A DNA stretch of 64,000 bases from Pseudomonas cremoricolorata (lineage in GTDB: Bacteria > Pseudomonadota > Gammaproteobacteria > Pseudomonadales > Pseudomonadaceae), in assembly GCF_000759535.1 (NCBI RefSeq), contig NZ_CP009455.1, forward strand, positions 744,001 through 808,000. The letters run 5' to 3'. Below the pieces are notes generated by a model that worked only from the letters and a program-made list of their open reading frames with translations, was not told the DNA's origin and searched no databases. Both the position numbers and the translations under genes were made by a program. How positions within the stretch are numbered: position 1 is the stretch's first letter; every line of letters begins with the position of its first letter. Shown piece by piece: positions 44,129 to 53,342 of this stretch.

Positions 44129-45091
44129 GTGGCGCGAACGCTGATCCGCAAGAACCCGAGCAACTTCAAGACCCTGCCCTTGCAGGTCGAGGCCAGTCCC
44201 GAGGGGCTGGCCTACAAGAGCCTGGGCATGCCGCTGAATTTCAGCCAGACCCTGCAACGGCGCAAGCCCATCGAATTGCCCGACACCCAGCGCTTCAGCG
44301 TGGAGCTGGCCAATCTCGGGGTGTCGGTGCGACTGACCTTACAGTGGCAGAACCGCGAGTACTGGGTGCTGGTACGCCAGCGTCGCCAGGACCGCGGCGA
44401 TGTCGTGCTCAAGCTGATTTCAGGCTACGTACCGGCCCACGAACTGAACCTGCCGCTGCACACGGCAATTCAGGAAGTCGCCGAGGAATGCCTGCTGGAA
44501 ACCCCCGAGGGCTGGCTCGGCGGACGCTTCAACGACACCTGGCTGCCGACACCCTATGCAGCGGCCTTGCAATATCGAGAGTCAGCGCCCTTCCTGCTCA
44601 CCCCGGCCTCGGGTGCGGCCTTGCCCGTGCAAAGCGCCAACCTCACCCTGCTGGAGCGTCCGCGGGCCTACGTGCACCTGCCCACCGCCTCGTTGCAGCT
44701 GATCTACGACCTGCGCCTGCAAGTACCGCGCGAGGCCAAGTCGCTGAGCCTGTTCCACGTCGATGAGCGCCTGGAGGGTGATCAACTGGTCACGCGGCTC
44801 AACCGCAAGCGCCCCGACCTGTACCTGATGCCGGTGGTCGACGGCAAGCCGCTGGCCGAGCTGTACACGCTGAACAAGGATCGGCTGATTCCGGCCAGCA
44901 CCCGCGGCCTGTACCTGGCCGAAAGCTTCGCGGCGCAGGACGGCTGGGTGGTGAGCCAGGAACGGATTCGCTGGAAGGACTGGCTGCGCCAGCAAGGACT
45001 GGTGGAGAACAAGCCCCGCTCACCGCTGCAACGCCTGACCGGCAAGGCCAAGGCGTTGATCAAGCGGGCGCGGACCAAGCTGCGCCCCTAG
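44129..45091 (+). CDS. Uncharacterised protein with degenerate Nudix-like box
   Basis: 320-residue cytosolic protein not recognised as a named family. Its central region (about 70-170) looks like a Nudix fold: YWVLVRQRRQDRGDVVLKLISG, then G99-x5-E105-x9-Q115-EVAEE120-C-L-L123. The catalytic Glu spacing of REUXEE is kept, but the first Arg is Gln, the late Gly is Leu, and the loop is two residues longer than the x7 consensus. Ends in a basic tail (KAKALIKRARTKLRP). Starts 36 bp after the aldo/keto reductase on the same strand, so it may be part of that unit. Confidence 0.8.
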   Translation: MARTLIRKNPSNFKTLPLQVEASPEGLAYKSLGMPLNFSQTLQRRKPIELPDTQRFSVELANLGVSVRLTLQWQNREYWVLVRQRRQDRGDVVLKLISGYVPAHELNLPLHTAIQEVAEECLLETPEGWLGGRFNDTWLPTPYAAALQYRESAPFLLTPASGAALPVQSANLTLLERPRAYVHLPTASLQLIYDLRLQVPREAKSLSLFHVDERLEGDQLVTRLNRKRPDLYLMPVVDGKPLAELYTLNKDRLIPASTRGLYLAESFAAQDGWVVSQERIRWKDWLRQQGLVENKPRSPLQRLTGKAKALIKRARTKLRP

Positions 45092-45096
45092 GGGCG

Positions 45097-46518
45097 TCAG
45101 CGCTTGCGAATCTTCTCGACGATGGCGGTGGTCGAGCTGTTCTCGACCAGGCCCAGCACTTTCACCGTACCGCCATAGGCACTGACGATATCGGCGCCCA
45201 CCACTTGCTCGATGCCATAGTCGCCGCCCTTGACCAGCACATCGGGCTTGACCTGACGCAGCAGATTTTCCGGCGTACCTTCGGAGAAACTGATGACCCA
45301 GTCCACCGCACCCAGCCCGGCCAGCACCGCCATGCGCCGGTCGACGCTGTTGATCGGGCGACCCGGACCCTTCAGACGGCTGACCGAGGCATCGTCATTG
45401 ACCGCGACGATCAGTCGATCGCCCTGGGCACGGGCCTGCTCCAGGTAGGTGACATGGCCGGCATGGAGGATGTCGAAGCAGCCGTTGGTGAAGACGATGG
45501 TCTCGTTGTGGGCGCGGGCGTCATCGATGGCGACCAGCAGTTGCTCAAGACCGAGCACGCCGCGCTCGGAACCTTCTTCGCGCTGAATGGCGCGACGCAG
45601 CTCTGGGGCGCTGATGGCCGCCGTGCCGAGCTTGCCGACCACGATGCCGGCCGCGAGGTTGGCCAGTGCCACGGCTTGAGGCAGCTCTTCGCCGGCGGCG
45701 ATGGCAGCCGCCAGCGTGGAAATGACGGTATCGCCGGCACCGGTGACATCGAAGACTTCCCGGGCCCGCGCCGGCAGGTGCAGCGGGGGATGATCGAGGC
45801 GCAACAGGGTCATGCCATGTTCGCCGCGGGTCACCAGCAGTGCACCGAGGTCGAGGTCACGCAGCAGTTGCAGGCCTTTGCCGACCAGCTCGGCTTCATC
45901 GGCGCAGCGGCCGACGATGCCTTCGAACTCGCTGAGGTTGGGGGTGATCAGGCTGGCGCCACGGTAGATGCTGAAGTCGCTGCCCTTGGGGTCGGCGAGC
46001 ACCGGAACGCCTTTGGCCCGCGCCACCTGGATCAAGTGCTGGTGGTTCTTCAGCGCGCCTTTGCCGTAGTCCGACAGCACCAGCACCTTGATGCCCTCGA
46101 GCAACGCGTCGACTTCTTCGCCAAGGGACAGTGGATCGGTCTGGAACGGTTGCTCGAAATCAATGCGCAGCAACTGCTGGTGTCGGCTCATGACCCGCAG
46201 CTTGACGATGGTGGGCTGGTGGGCAATGCGCTGGAACACCGAACGCACGCCGGCCGCTTGCAAGCTATTGGCCAGGCTGTCGGCAGCTTCGTCCTGACCG
46301 GTGACGCCAACCAGCGATGCCGGTGCACCCAGGGCTGCGATGTTGAGGGCCACGTTGGCCGCGCCGCCGGGACGGTCTTCGATCTGATCGACCTTCACCA
46401 CCGGCACCGGCGCCTCGGGGGAAATGCGCGAAGTACCGCCATGCCAGTAGCGGTCGAGCATGACATCGCCGACCACCAGAACCGGGGCTTGATCGAAACG
46501 CGGCATGGACAACTTCAT
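45097..46518 (-). CDS. hldE: Bifunctional D-glycero-beta-D-manno-heptose-7-phosphate kinase / 1-phosphate adenylyltransferase
   Basis: Makes the ADP-heptose precursor of the LPS inner core. 473 residues: PfkB-type kinase domain (about 1-320) with [14 protein letters not shown] and [13 protein letters not shown], then a cytidylyltransferase-like domain (about 340-473) with [19 protein letters not shown] and [13 protein letters not shown]. The ATG at 46518 fits the family; an in-frame TTG two codons upstream is unlikely. Convergent with the Nudix-like gene, 5 bp apart. Confidence 0.97.
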   Translation of the reverse strand: MKLSMPRFDQAPVLVVGDVMLDRYWHGGTSRISPEAPVPVVKVDQIEDRPGGAANVALNIAALGAPASLVGVTGQDEAADSLANSLQAAGVRSVFQRIAHQPTIVKLRVMSRHQQLLRIDFEQPFQTDPLSLGEEVDALLEGIKVLVLSDYGKGALKNHQHLIQVARAKGVPVLADPKGSDFSIYRGASLITPNLSEFEGIVGRCADEAELVGKGLQLLRDLDLGALLVTRGEHGMTLLRLDHPPLHLPARAREVFDVTGAGDTVISTLAAAIAAGEELPQAVALANLAAGIVVGKLGTAAISAPELRRAIQREEGSERGVLGLEQLLVAIDDARAHNETIVFTNGCFDILHAGHVTYLEQARAQGDRLIVAVNDDASVSRLKGPGRPINSVDRRMAVLAGLGAVDWVISFSEGTPENLLRQVKPDVLVKGGDYGIEQVVGADIVSAYGGTVKVLGLVENSSTTAIVEKIRKR

Positions 46519-46617
46519 GGACAACCCATATGTGAAAAATGAACGGGGCAGGATATTAGCACAGGGCCTGAAGCGGCTTTAACGCCGCATCAAGTGTGGG
46601 CATTTCCTGGTGACAAT

Positions 46618-46636
46618 CGGGGCCGCTGGGGCCCCG
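46618..46636 (-). terminator. Possible terminator after msbA
   Basis: CGGGGCC and GGCCCCG form a 7-bp GC stem with a 5-nt loop about 12 bp past the msbA stop. The minus-strand 3' flank (ATTGTCA) has few Ts, so termination strength is doubtful. Confidence 0.4.
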
Positions 46637-46647
46637 ACCGATGAGGC

Positions 46648-48456
46648 TCAGGTGATGTCGGCGTGGGCCGACTCGTCCAGGCCCATGGCATGCAGACGCG
46701 CATAGTGACCATTGGCCGCGAGCAGTTCGGCATGGGTGCCCCGCTCGACCAGACGGCCCTGGTCCATGACCAGAATCTGATCGGCCTTCTCGATGGTCGA
46801 AAGACGGTGGGCGATGACCAGCGTGGTGCGCCCTTGCATCACGTGGTCCAGCGCCGCCTGGATGTGCCGCTCAGATTCGGTGTCGAGCGCCGAGGTGGCC
46901 TCGTCGAGAATCAGCAACGGCGCGTTCTTCAGCAGTGCCCGGGCAATCGCCAGACGCTGGCGCTGACCGCCGGACAACAACACGCCGTTCTCGCCGACTT
47001 CAGTGTCGAAGCCTTGCGGCAACTGGTCGACGAATTCCTTGGCATAGGCATCGGCCGCAGCCACTTCGACGTCTTCGCGCGGTGCCCCGGCAAGGTCGCC
47101 ATAGGCGATATTGTTGGCCACGGTGTCGTTGAACAGGGTGACGTGCTGGGTGACCTGCGAGACATGCTGGCGCAGGTTGCGCAGGCGGTACTCTTCGATC
47201 TCCACGCCATCGAGCAGGATCTGCCCGTGGCTGTGGTGGTAGAAGCGCGGAATCAGCGCGGCCAGGGTCGACTTGCCACTGCCGGAGCGCCCCACCAGGG
47301 CGATCATCTGCCCAGGCTCGGCAGTGAAGCTGATGTCACTGAGCACCTGACGTTGAGTGCCGGGGTAGGTGAAGCTGAGATTGCGCACTTCCAGACGACC
47401 CAGCACACGTTCCTTCTCGACCGTGCCGGTGTCGACTTCAGGCTTCTCGTCGAGCTGCTCGAAGATGCTCTCGGCGCCAGCCAGGCCCTTCTGGATGGTC
47501 GAGCTGACTTCCGACAACTGCCGGATCGGCTTGGGCAGCAGGCCGGCCGCAGTGATATAGGCCACCAGGTCACCGGCTGAGGAATCGCCACGCAGATAGA
47601 GCACCAGGAACATCAGCACCGCCATGGCGGTGTAGATCACCAGTTGCAGCATGGGCGTATACAGCGCGCCGGTCTTGGTCATGCGCAGCTGTTTATCGGT
47701 GTTGCTCTGGCTGGCCGATTCGAAGCGGCGCTGCTCGTAGACCTCGCCCCCGAAGCTGCGCACCACGCGGTAGCCCTGGATGGTTTCGGAGGCCACGTGG
47801 GTGACATCGCCCATCGCCACCTGGATTTTCTTGCTCTGCTTGCGAAATTTCTTGCTGGCCGTGCTGACCATTACCGCGATGATCGGCAGAATCGCCAGCA
47901 TCACCAAGGTCAGTTGCCAGTTCATCCACATCAGGTAGATGAACAGGAACACCACCGTCAGGCCCTCGCGGATCACCACTTTGATGGCATCGGTGGCGGC
48001 GCCGGTGACCATGGTCACGTTGAAGGTGATGCGTGAGATCAGGTGCCCGGAGTTGTGGTTGTCGAAGTAGCGGTTAGGCAGCACCAGCAGCTTGTTGAAC
48101 AACTCCACGCGCAGGTCGTGCACCAGACCCAGTGACACTTTGGCCAGATAGTAGTTACCGAGGAAAGAGCCGAGTCCCTGCCAGGCGGCGATGAGGATGA
48201 TCAGCAGCGGTACGGCCTGCAGCAGTTGCAGGTCACGCAGGTAGGGCACATTGGGGAAAAGGACGACTTCAGGATTGCTCAAGCCATCCACGAAGTACTT
48301 GAGGATGCCTGCCAGCATGGGCTGGGTCGAGGCAAAGATCACGAAGCCGACGATACTCAGCAGGAAAATCCCGATATAGGGCTTTACGTAGCTCAGCAGC
48401 CGGAAGTAGATCTTCAGGCTGGAGTCGTGCTCCGCCGGGAGCGGTGTTTCGGCCAT
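46648..48456 (-). CDS. msbA: Lipid A export ABC transporter MsbA
   Basis: Inner-membrane flippase moving core-lipid A to the periplasmic leaflet. About 602 residues: six membrane helices (residues about 20-310), then the nucleotide-binding domain with Walker A GRSGSGKST, signature LSGGQRQRLAIARALL and Walker B LLILDEATSALD. The start is one of two adjacent ATGs (48456 or 48459); the former gives better spacing from GCGAG. Fifteen bases after waaL on the same strand. Confidence 0.96.
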   Translation of the reverse strand: MAETPLPAEHDSSLKIYFRLLSYVKPYIGIFLLSIVGFVIFASTQPMLAGILKYFVDGLSNPEVVLFPNVPYLRDLQLLQAVPLLIILIAAWQGLGSFLGNYYLAKVSLGLVHDLRVELFNKLLVLPNRYFDNHNSGHLISRITFNVTMVTGAATDAIKVVIREGLTVVFLFIYLMWMNWQLTLVMLAILPIIAVMVSTASKKFRKQSKKIQVAMGDVTHVASETIQGYRVVRSFGGEVYEQRRFESASQSNTDKQLRMTKTGALYTPMLQLVIYTAMAVLMFLVLYLRGDSSAGDLVAYITAAGLLPKPIRQLSEVSSTIQKGLAGAESIFEQLDEKPEVDTGTVEKERVLGRLEVRNLSFTYPGTQRQVLSDISFTAEPGQMIALVGRSGSGKSTLAALIPRFYHHSHGQILLDGVEIEEYRLRNLRQHVSQVTQHVTLFNDTVANNIAYGDLAGAPREDVEVAAADAYAKEFVDQLPQGFDTEVGENGVLLSGGQRQRLAIARALLKNAPLLILDEATSALDTESERHIQAALDHVMQGRTTLVIAHRLSTIEKADQILVMDQGRLVERGTHAELLAANGHYARLHAMGLDESAHADIT

Positions 48457-48471
48457 CATCAAGCTCGCTGT

Positions 48472-49647
48472 TCAGGTGGAACGGGAAATTTTACCACAGC
48501 CATCGTTTTCGGCAGTCGTCCACGGCAGCAGCAGCGCCATGGCGACCGGCAGCCAACTGATGAACCACTCGGCACGGGGCGTATCGGTGAGGCTGGCGGC
48601 ATCGAACTGCATGGCGAAGGTGGCGAACAGCCACAGGCCCAGGAGCATCTTGCCGAACGCCGTGTGTCGCGCCCGCAGAATGTGCAGCAACGTCGCGAGC
48701 CACACCGCGCACCACAGCAATGCCCCGGGCAGGCCCAGCTCGATGGCGATGTGGGTGAACATGTTGTGTGAGTGGTCGAAGCGCAAACCCTGCGCCTGCA
48801 GGTCGTACGGTGCGCCCAGACCGAGACCGGTCAGCGGATGCTGGCTGATCAGTTCGGTGGCCGCAGCGAAGATCTCCGGGCGGTAGGAAGCGCCGCGACT
48901 GACGATCAGTTCATAAACAAGCGCGAAGGCCAGCCCCGAGGCGAACAGCGCGCCCACGGCCAGCACGCAACTGGCACGGCTGCGTTGCCACAGCGGCGCC
49001 GCTATCACTGTCAGCACCAGCCCCAGTGCGGCGCCGCGACTTTGCGTGGCGATGACGAACAGCCCGAGAAACGCCAGGACCAGCGCCCAGGCCAGGGTGC
49101 TCGCGGCCTGGCGCGGAGGGCTGTACAACAGCCACAGCAAGGCCGCTGCGATGACATACGCGCCAAGAATCGGGTGGGAAATTTCGCCGATACCGTACAG
49201 ACGCTCGAACCATGGATGACCCATGATCGCGTAGAACTGCACCAGAGACAGCAGCGCGCCCAGCCCCAGCAACATCCCCGCCACCAGCAACAACTGACGG
49301 ATGCGCGCAAGACCGGCCTGGGCCAACAGCGGGAACGCCATGAGGAACACCAGAATGTAGAGCAGGCGCTTGCCGTCGCGCGCGCCCTCTGGCGAGGTTG
49401 ACCACAACAGGCTCAGCGCGCCCCAGCCCAGCAGCAGCAGGATACTGCCCCACAGCAACGGTTGCTGTCGCCAGCCTTCGGCGTAGAGACCACGTGCCGA
49501 CCAGGCCAGCAGCAAGGTCGGCAGCCAGAGAAAGAGGATCATGCCCTGCTGAAACAGCTTGTTGCTCGGAGCCAGGGCAATGCCGGCGAGGAACCAGACA
49601 AAGCCCAGACCCAACCAGGCCTGAGCCCAGCGCTTGCTATACGACAT
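48472..49647 (-). CDS. waaL: O-antigen ligase family protein
   Basis: Polytopic inner-membrane protein of the WaaL/Wzy family that would attach O-polysaccharide or a sugar to core-lipid A in the periplasm. 391 residues with about eleven membrane segments. The large periplasmic loop near the C-terminus has RPEIFAAATELISQHPLTGLGLGAPY and the catalytic-type His in DHSHNMFTHIAIELGLPG. GGGGGA precedes the ATG at 49647. It is placed directly before msbA in the LPS cluster, supporting the ligase assignment over polymerase. Confidence 0.88.
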   Translation of the reverse strand: MSYSKRWAQAWLGLGFVWFLAGIALAPSNKLFQQGMILFLWLPTLLLAWSARGLYAEGWRQQPLLWGSILLLLGWGALSLLWSTSPEGARDGKRLLYILVFLMAFPLLAQAGLARIRQLLLVAGMLLGLGALLSLVQFYAIMGHPWFERLYGIGEISHPILGAYVIAAALLWLLYSPPRQAASTLAWALVLAFLGLFVIATQSRGAALGLVLTVIAAPLWQRSRASCVLAVGALFASGLAFALVYELIVSRGASYRPEIFAAATELISQHPLTGLGLGAPYDLQAQGLRFDHSHNMFTHIAIELGLPGALLWCAVWLATLLHILRARHTAFGKMLLGLWLFATFAMQFDAASLTDTPRAEWFISWLPVAMALLLPWTTAENDGCGKISRST

Positions 49648-49746
49648 CGATCCCCCGGAATGAAACTGACCACGGCAACATGGTGCTCGTGGATTAATTT
49701 CGGCATTATTGCCGGTCACTTGCTTGCCAGAAGACAAGGCTCATTC

Positions 49747-50352
49747 ATGCACTGCTCACGACTCGCCCAGGTCGACTTCGACGCGCTCACCCAAGGCGCC
49801 AGGATTCTTGAGGCCGACAGTTACGGCGCCAAAGTCTACCTGCTCGAGGGTGGCAACATCCTCAAGGTTTTTCGTCGCAAGCGGCTTATTTCATCTGCGC
49901 TGCTGCGTCCGTACTCGCAGCGCTTCGTCGACAATGCCGGACGTTTGGCGCAAATGGGCATTCCAACGCTGGAAGTGATCAGTCATCACAAGCTCGAAGC
50001 ACCCGGCAAGACCGCGGTGCTGTACCGCCCCCTGCCAGGCGAGACGCTGCTCGATCTGTCGCGCGAATCGAGCTTCGACTGGGCCGACTACCTGCCGCGC
50101 CTGGTCGAGCTGATCAACCGCCTGCACCAGGCCGGCATCTACTTCCGCTCGTTGCATCTGGGCAACGTGGTTGAAACACCTAAAGGCCAACTGGGCCTGA
50201 TCGACGTCGCCGACATGCGTTTCCTGCGCGCCCCACTGCCCTCGCGAATGGTGCGACGCAATCTGCAACACATGGAACGCTACATCGCCCGAGAAAATCT
50301 GGCGGCGCAATTTCCCCTGCAAGCGTTTCAGGCGGCCTTCGCAGACGCCTGA
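49747..50352 (+). CDS. LPS-locus kinase-like protein ('toluene tolerance' family)
   Basis: 201-residue protein with the small bacterial kinase fold seen in LPS heptose/Kdo kinases. Visible parts: GGNILKVFRRKRL (Lys40 as the ATP lysine), Glu/hydrophobic helix, YFRSLHLGNVV (133-140 in place of HRDLHPGN) and LIDVADMRF (Asp153, the DFG position). The catalytic Asp of HRD is replaced by Ser135, so activity is doubtful. Opposite orientation to its LPS neighbours and embedded between waaL and the GT4 gene. AAGG precedes the ATG. Confidence 0.8.
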   Translation: MHCSRLAQVDFDALTQGARILEADSYGAKVYLLEGGNILKVFRRKRLISSALLRPYSQRFVDNAGRLAQMGIPTLEVISHHKLEAPGKTAVLYRPLPGETLLDLSRESSFDWADYLPRLVELINRLHQAGIYFRSLHLGNVVETPKGQLGLIDVADMRFLRAPLPSRMVRRNLQHMERYIARENLAAQFPLQAFQAAFADA

Positions 50353-50359
50353 AGATCGT

Positions 50360-51448
50360 TCAACGCAACAGGCCCTGAGCACGCTGCTGAAAGGCACGCC
50401 AGGCCTGCTCAGGGGCGAGCACTCGATACTGCTCGGCCGCCACCGCCGCCGCCGAGCGCAGCGCGCAGCCCTCGATGGCCTTGGCCCAGGCCTCGCCGTT
50501 GCCCACCGGCAAATAGCACCCCGCCTCCTTGAGCTGCTCGCGAAACACTGGCAGGTCACTGCTGATCACCGGCACGCCGGCCATCACCGCCTCTTGCAAC
50601 ACCAGCCCGAGCCCCTCCGAACGCGACGGCACCAGCAGCCAGTCGAAAGCCCGGTACAGTCGTGAGAGGTCGTCTCGGTAGCCGCATAGCTCGACCGTCT
50701 CGGTCAGGTTCAGTGCCTTGATCCGCGTCTCGAGCCGAGCGCGATGACTGCCCTCGCCGAGAATGACCAGCCGAGCGCGTTTTTCCCGCCCATGGACTTT
50801 GCCGAAAGCCTCGATCAGCATTTCGAAGCCTTTGCTTTCCACCAGCCGCCCCACGGCACCGAAGACCGGTCGCTGATCATCCTGTAACGCCAGTTCCTGG
50901 CGCGCCTGCTCGCGGGACAGCAGTCGATCGACGAACCCTTGCGGCTCCAGCGCGACGCGCAGGGTGTGCACGGGACGGCCGAGGGTCTGTTCGAGGGTAA
51001 AGGCGAGGGTGTTGGAGACGGCGACGATATTCAGTCGCTCTGTGGGCAGCGAACGCAACAGGCGGATATCGCTGTCACGCAGCCGAGTGGAACCGTGGAA
51101 AAGCACCGAAGCGTGCACCTGGTGCAGGTCGCGCAGCACCGGCAGGACCAGACGTGCCACGCCCAGGCCGTCGAGCAGCAGCACGTCGGCCGCCGATGCC
51201 TGGAGCGCCCTGCGCACCCGAGCGCGGAGCACCGGCAGCATCAGTTGCCATAGATGGCGCCCCTTGAGCGCCCGCGGGGGCATGTGCCACTCGCGTATGG
51301 TGCCGACGCTGCAGCAGGTTCCGGCCCCCAGCAGCAGCCAGTTGCTCACGCTGGCCTGAGGCTCGGCGTGGGAAAGAATCTGCCGGTGCACCTTGTGCAC
51401 CGAGGTATACGGGGAGCCGCCCGCCCACATCACGTTGACGATGTTCAT
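50360..51448 (-). CDS. GT4-type glycosyltransferase
   Basis: 362-residue GT-B glycosyltransferase. N-terminal half binds the acceptor; the C-terminal half has GAVGRLVESKGFEMLIEAF and the nucleotide-sugar EX7E motif SEGLGLVLQEAVMAGVPVIS. Predicted to build the LPS core or surface polysaccharide. Its 3' end abuts the kinase-like gene (7 bp), and it follows the GT2-like gene by 48 bp. Confidence 0.9.
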   Translation of the reverse strand: MNIVNVMWAGGSPYTSVHKVHRQILSHAEPQASVSNWLLLGAGTCCSVGTIREWHMPPRALKGRHLWQLMLPVLRARVRRALQASAADVLLLDGLGVARLVLPVLRDLHQVHASVLFHGSTRLRDSDIRLLRSLPTERLNIVAVSNTLAFTLEQTLGRPVHTLRVALEPQGFVDRLLSREQARQELALQDDQRPVFGAVGRLVESKGFEMLIEAFGKVHGREKRARLVILGEGSHRARLETRIKALNLTETVELCGYRDDLSRLYRAFDWLLVPSRSEGLGLVLQEAVMAGVPVISSDLPVFREQLKEAGCYLPVGNGEAWAKAIEGCALRSAAAVAAEQYRVLAPEQAWRAFQQRAQGLLR

Positions 51449-51496
51449 GGGGTGTATAGGCCCCTGATGAGCAGACTGGCCGCCAGTCCCGCGCTT

Positions 51497-52270
51497 TCAT
51501 TGAACAAGTAATCCGATTCCCGTACCGATCAAGAGCCCCGTCAGCAGTACCGCGACAAGCTTTAGCCTGTCGCGCTGACGGCGGCGGCTCTTGCGCTGCA
51601 CTTCCTCCGGGAGGGTTACATGGTTGCCGAAACCGGTATGCAGTACAGCGTCCCCCTCGAGGGTCACACCGGTCAGGTTCAATTCAGCGTAGCGCCTGGA
51701 CAGCGCCTTTTCACCCGCATATGCAGCAAAGGGTGCACAACGCTGATAATCGCTGAGGCGACGCAGCCCTGGATTGAGCGAAAAGCTTTGCCATTCGGGC
51801 TTGTCGGAGATTAGCGGGTAGCAAGGCACGCCGTTGATGACCTGACGATCGCCCAAATGAATGTAGGGGCTGTGAATCGCCAGGTCATGCGCGTGGCTGC
51901 GCAACCAAACCTGAAGGATATCCCTCTTGACCTCAAGAATGTTGTGGGAATCTTCGACAAAACCTTGCCGATAGAATTGCCAGTCATCCTCGCAATGAAA
52001 GATGTAAGGCGTCTTGACCTGCCCGTAAGCGAGGTCGATGGACGGCAACTGTCCCAGCTTGGGTCGGTTGACGAACACCGTGCAATGGCCTTTCCAGTGC
52101 GCCGGCACGGCCTGATGGACGGCATCGTCGCCGGAGTCTTCGGTGATGAAGACCTCGCGAATGGGCGCGGTATTGAAGCGGTCGAAACTCGCCAGGGTGT
52201 CTTTGAGCAGGTCGAAGCGACCGCAACTGGTCACCACCAGGGTGATATCACTGTTGTCCGAGAAGCGCAC
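51497..52270 (-). CDS. GT-A type glycosyltransferase with C-terminal membrane anchor
   Basis: 257 residues. The N-terminal Rossmann-like start ITLVVTSCGRFDLLKDTLASF is typical of GT-A fold transferases, and the metal-binding acidic motif appears as FHCEDDWQFY (about residue 94). The last 25 residues (LKLVAVLLTGLLIGTGIGLLV) form a membrane helix after a highly basic stretch RKSRRRQRDRLK, so the enzyme is tail-anchored. Appears less GC-rich than its neighbours by eye, suggesting transfer. Acceptor unknown. Confidence 0.75.
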   Translation of the reverse strand: MRFSDNSDITLVVTSCGRFDLLKDTLASFDRFNTAPIREVFITEDSGDDAVHQAVPAHWKGHCTVFVNRPKLGQLPSIDLAYGQVKTPYIFHCEDDWQFYRQGFVEDSHNILEVKRDILQVWLRSHAHDLAIHSPYIHLGDRQVINGVPCYPLISDKPEWQSFSLNPGLRRLSDYQRCAPFAAYAGEKALSRRYAELNLTGVTLEGDAVLHTGFGNHVTLPEEVQRKSRRRQRDRLKLVAVLLTGLLIGTGIGLLVQ

Positions 52271-52337
52271 TGGGCTTCCTCCGTTGTACGGCGGTCATCT
52301 GTTTCGGCTCCATCCCTGTGCCAGGAAACGGAATGTT

Positions 52338-53294
52338 TCAAAACCCCAGCTTCAGGCGCAGCCGTTGCCAGGCGCCGAGCGGCGGGCGCGGCCGCAGCGG
52401 GGGTGTCATGTGGTCGACGATGCTACGCCCGACCTGGGCAAAACTGAAATGCTCGAGCGCCAGCCGCTGGCCTTGTTCGGCAATGCTGGCCGCAAGCGCC
52501 GGGTCTGCACGCAACGTGCGAAGCTTTTCCTGCAACACCGGGATACTGTCGTACAGCACCACGTTGCGCATATCCTCGAGCCCCAGCGCCTGGTTCTCTG
52601 CGCTGCCCTGATCGAAGGCCAGCAACACGCAACCACAGGCCATGGCCTCGAAGTTCTTGATCATGTATTCGCCCATGCCGACATCGGCACTGACGAAGAA
52701 ACGAATGCGGTTCAGGGTATTGCAGTAATCGGCACCAGAATTGGTCTTGGTCACCACCACTGGCTCGACCTGGGCCAGTTCGTCGAGCAACGCCTTGCGC
52801 CCGCTGTAGGCGACGCTGCGGGTGCTGCCGACGAAGGCCAGCTCGATGTCCCGTGCCTGCCCCTGGTCAGTCAGCAACTGCTGGTCGTAACCCTTGGGCA
52901 CGAACACCGCATCGAAGCCCTCTTCGCGCAGGCGCTGGCTGACCATGAAGCCAGAACTGATCACCCGCGCCCATGGCATTTGTCGATAATGCGCCGAGAA
53001 TTTGCCGGTGTATTTGCAGGAGATGTAGTTCTGGTAGGCATCGTGTTCGAGGATCACCAGGTTGGGCAGGGTGCGGATGAAGCCGGCCTGACGGATTTCC
53101 TGCTTGAAACGCAGGAACAACACGATGCGGTCGTAACGGCTGGCGTCTACTTCCTGGCGGAAGTAGCGACGCAGGTTGCGTTGCTCATCGCTGCTCAACC
53201 AGCGCAGGTCGCAGTCGCAATGGGCAGCGACACCGTCATAGAGACGGTCGAGAATCGCCCGCTGCTCTTTCTGCACCAGAAACAGGACTTTCAT
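52338..53294 (-). CDS. Glycosyltransferase (CgeB-like, group 1 C-terminus)
   Basis: 318-residue protein beginning MKVLFLVQKEQRAILDRLYD. The C-terminal half has the group 1 transferase pattern YMIKNFEAMACGCVLLAFDQ and LRTLRADPALAASIAEQGQR, as in CgeB-like spore-coat/maturation glycosyltransferases. AAGGAA precedes the ATG at 53294; 13 upstream codons are excluded. Lies 48 bp after the dnpA-like gene. Probably adds an outer-core sugar. Confidence 0.8.
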   Translation of the reverse strand: MKVLFLVQKEQRAILDRLYDGVAAHCDCDLRWLSSDEQRNLRRYFRQEVDASRYDRIVLFLRFKQEIRQAGFIRTLPNLVILEHDAYQNYISCKYTGKFSAHYRQMPWARVISSGFMVSQRLREEGFDAVFVPKGYDQQLLTDQGQARDIELAFVGSTRSVAYSGRKALLDELAQVEPVVVTKTNSGADYCNTLNRIRFFVSADVGMGEYMIKNFEAMACGCVLLAFDQGSAENQALGLEDMRNVVLYDSIPVLQEKLRTLRADPALAASIAEQGQRLALEHFSFAQVGRSIVDHMTPPLRPRPPLGAWQRLRLKLGF

Positions 53295-53342
53295 AGAATT
53301 CCTTGGCCGTTCGGCATTCGCTCGATCAGACATTCGTCACGC

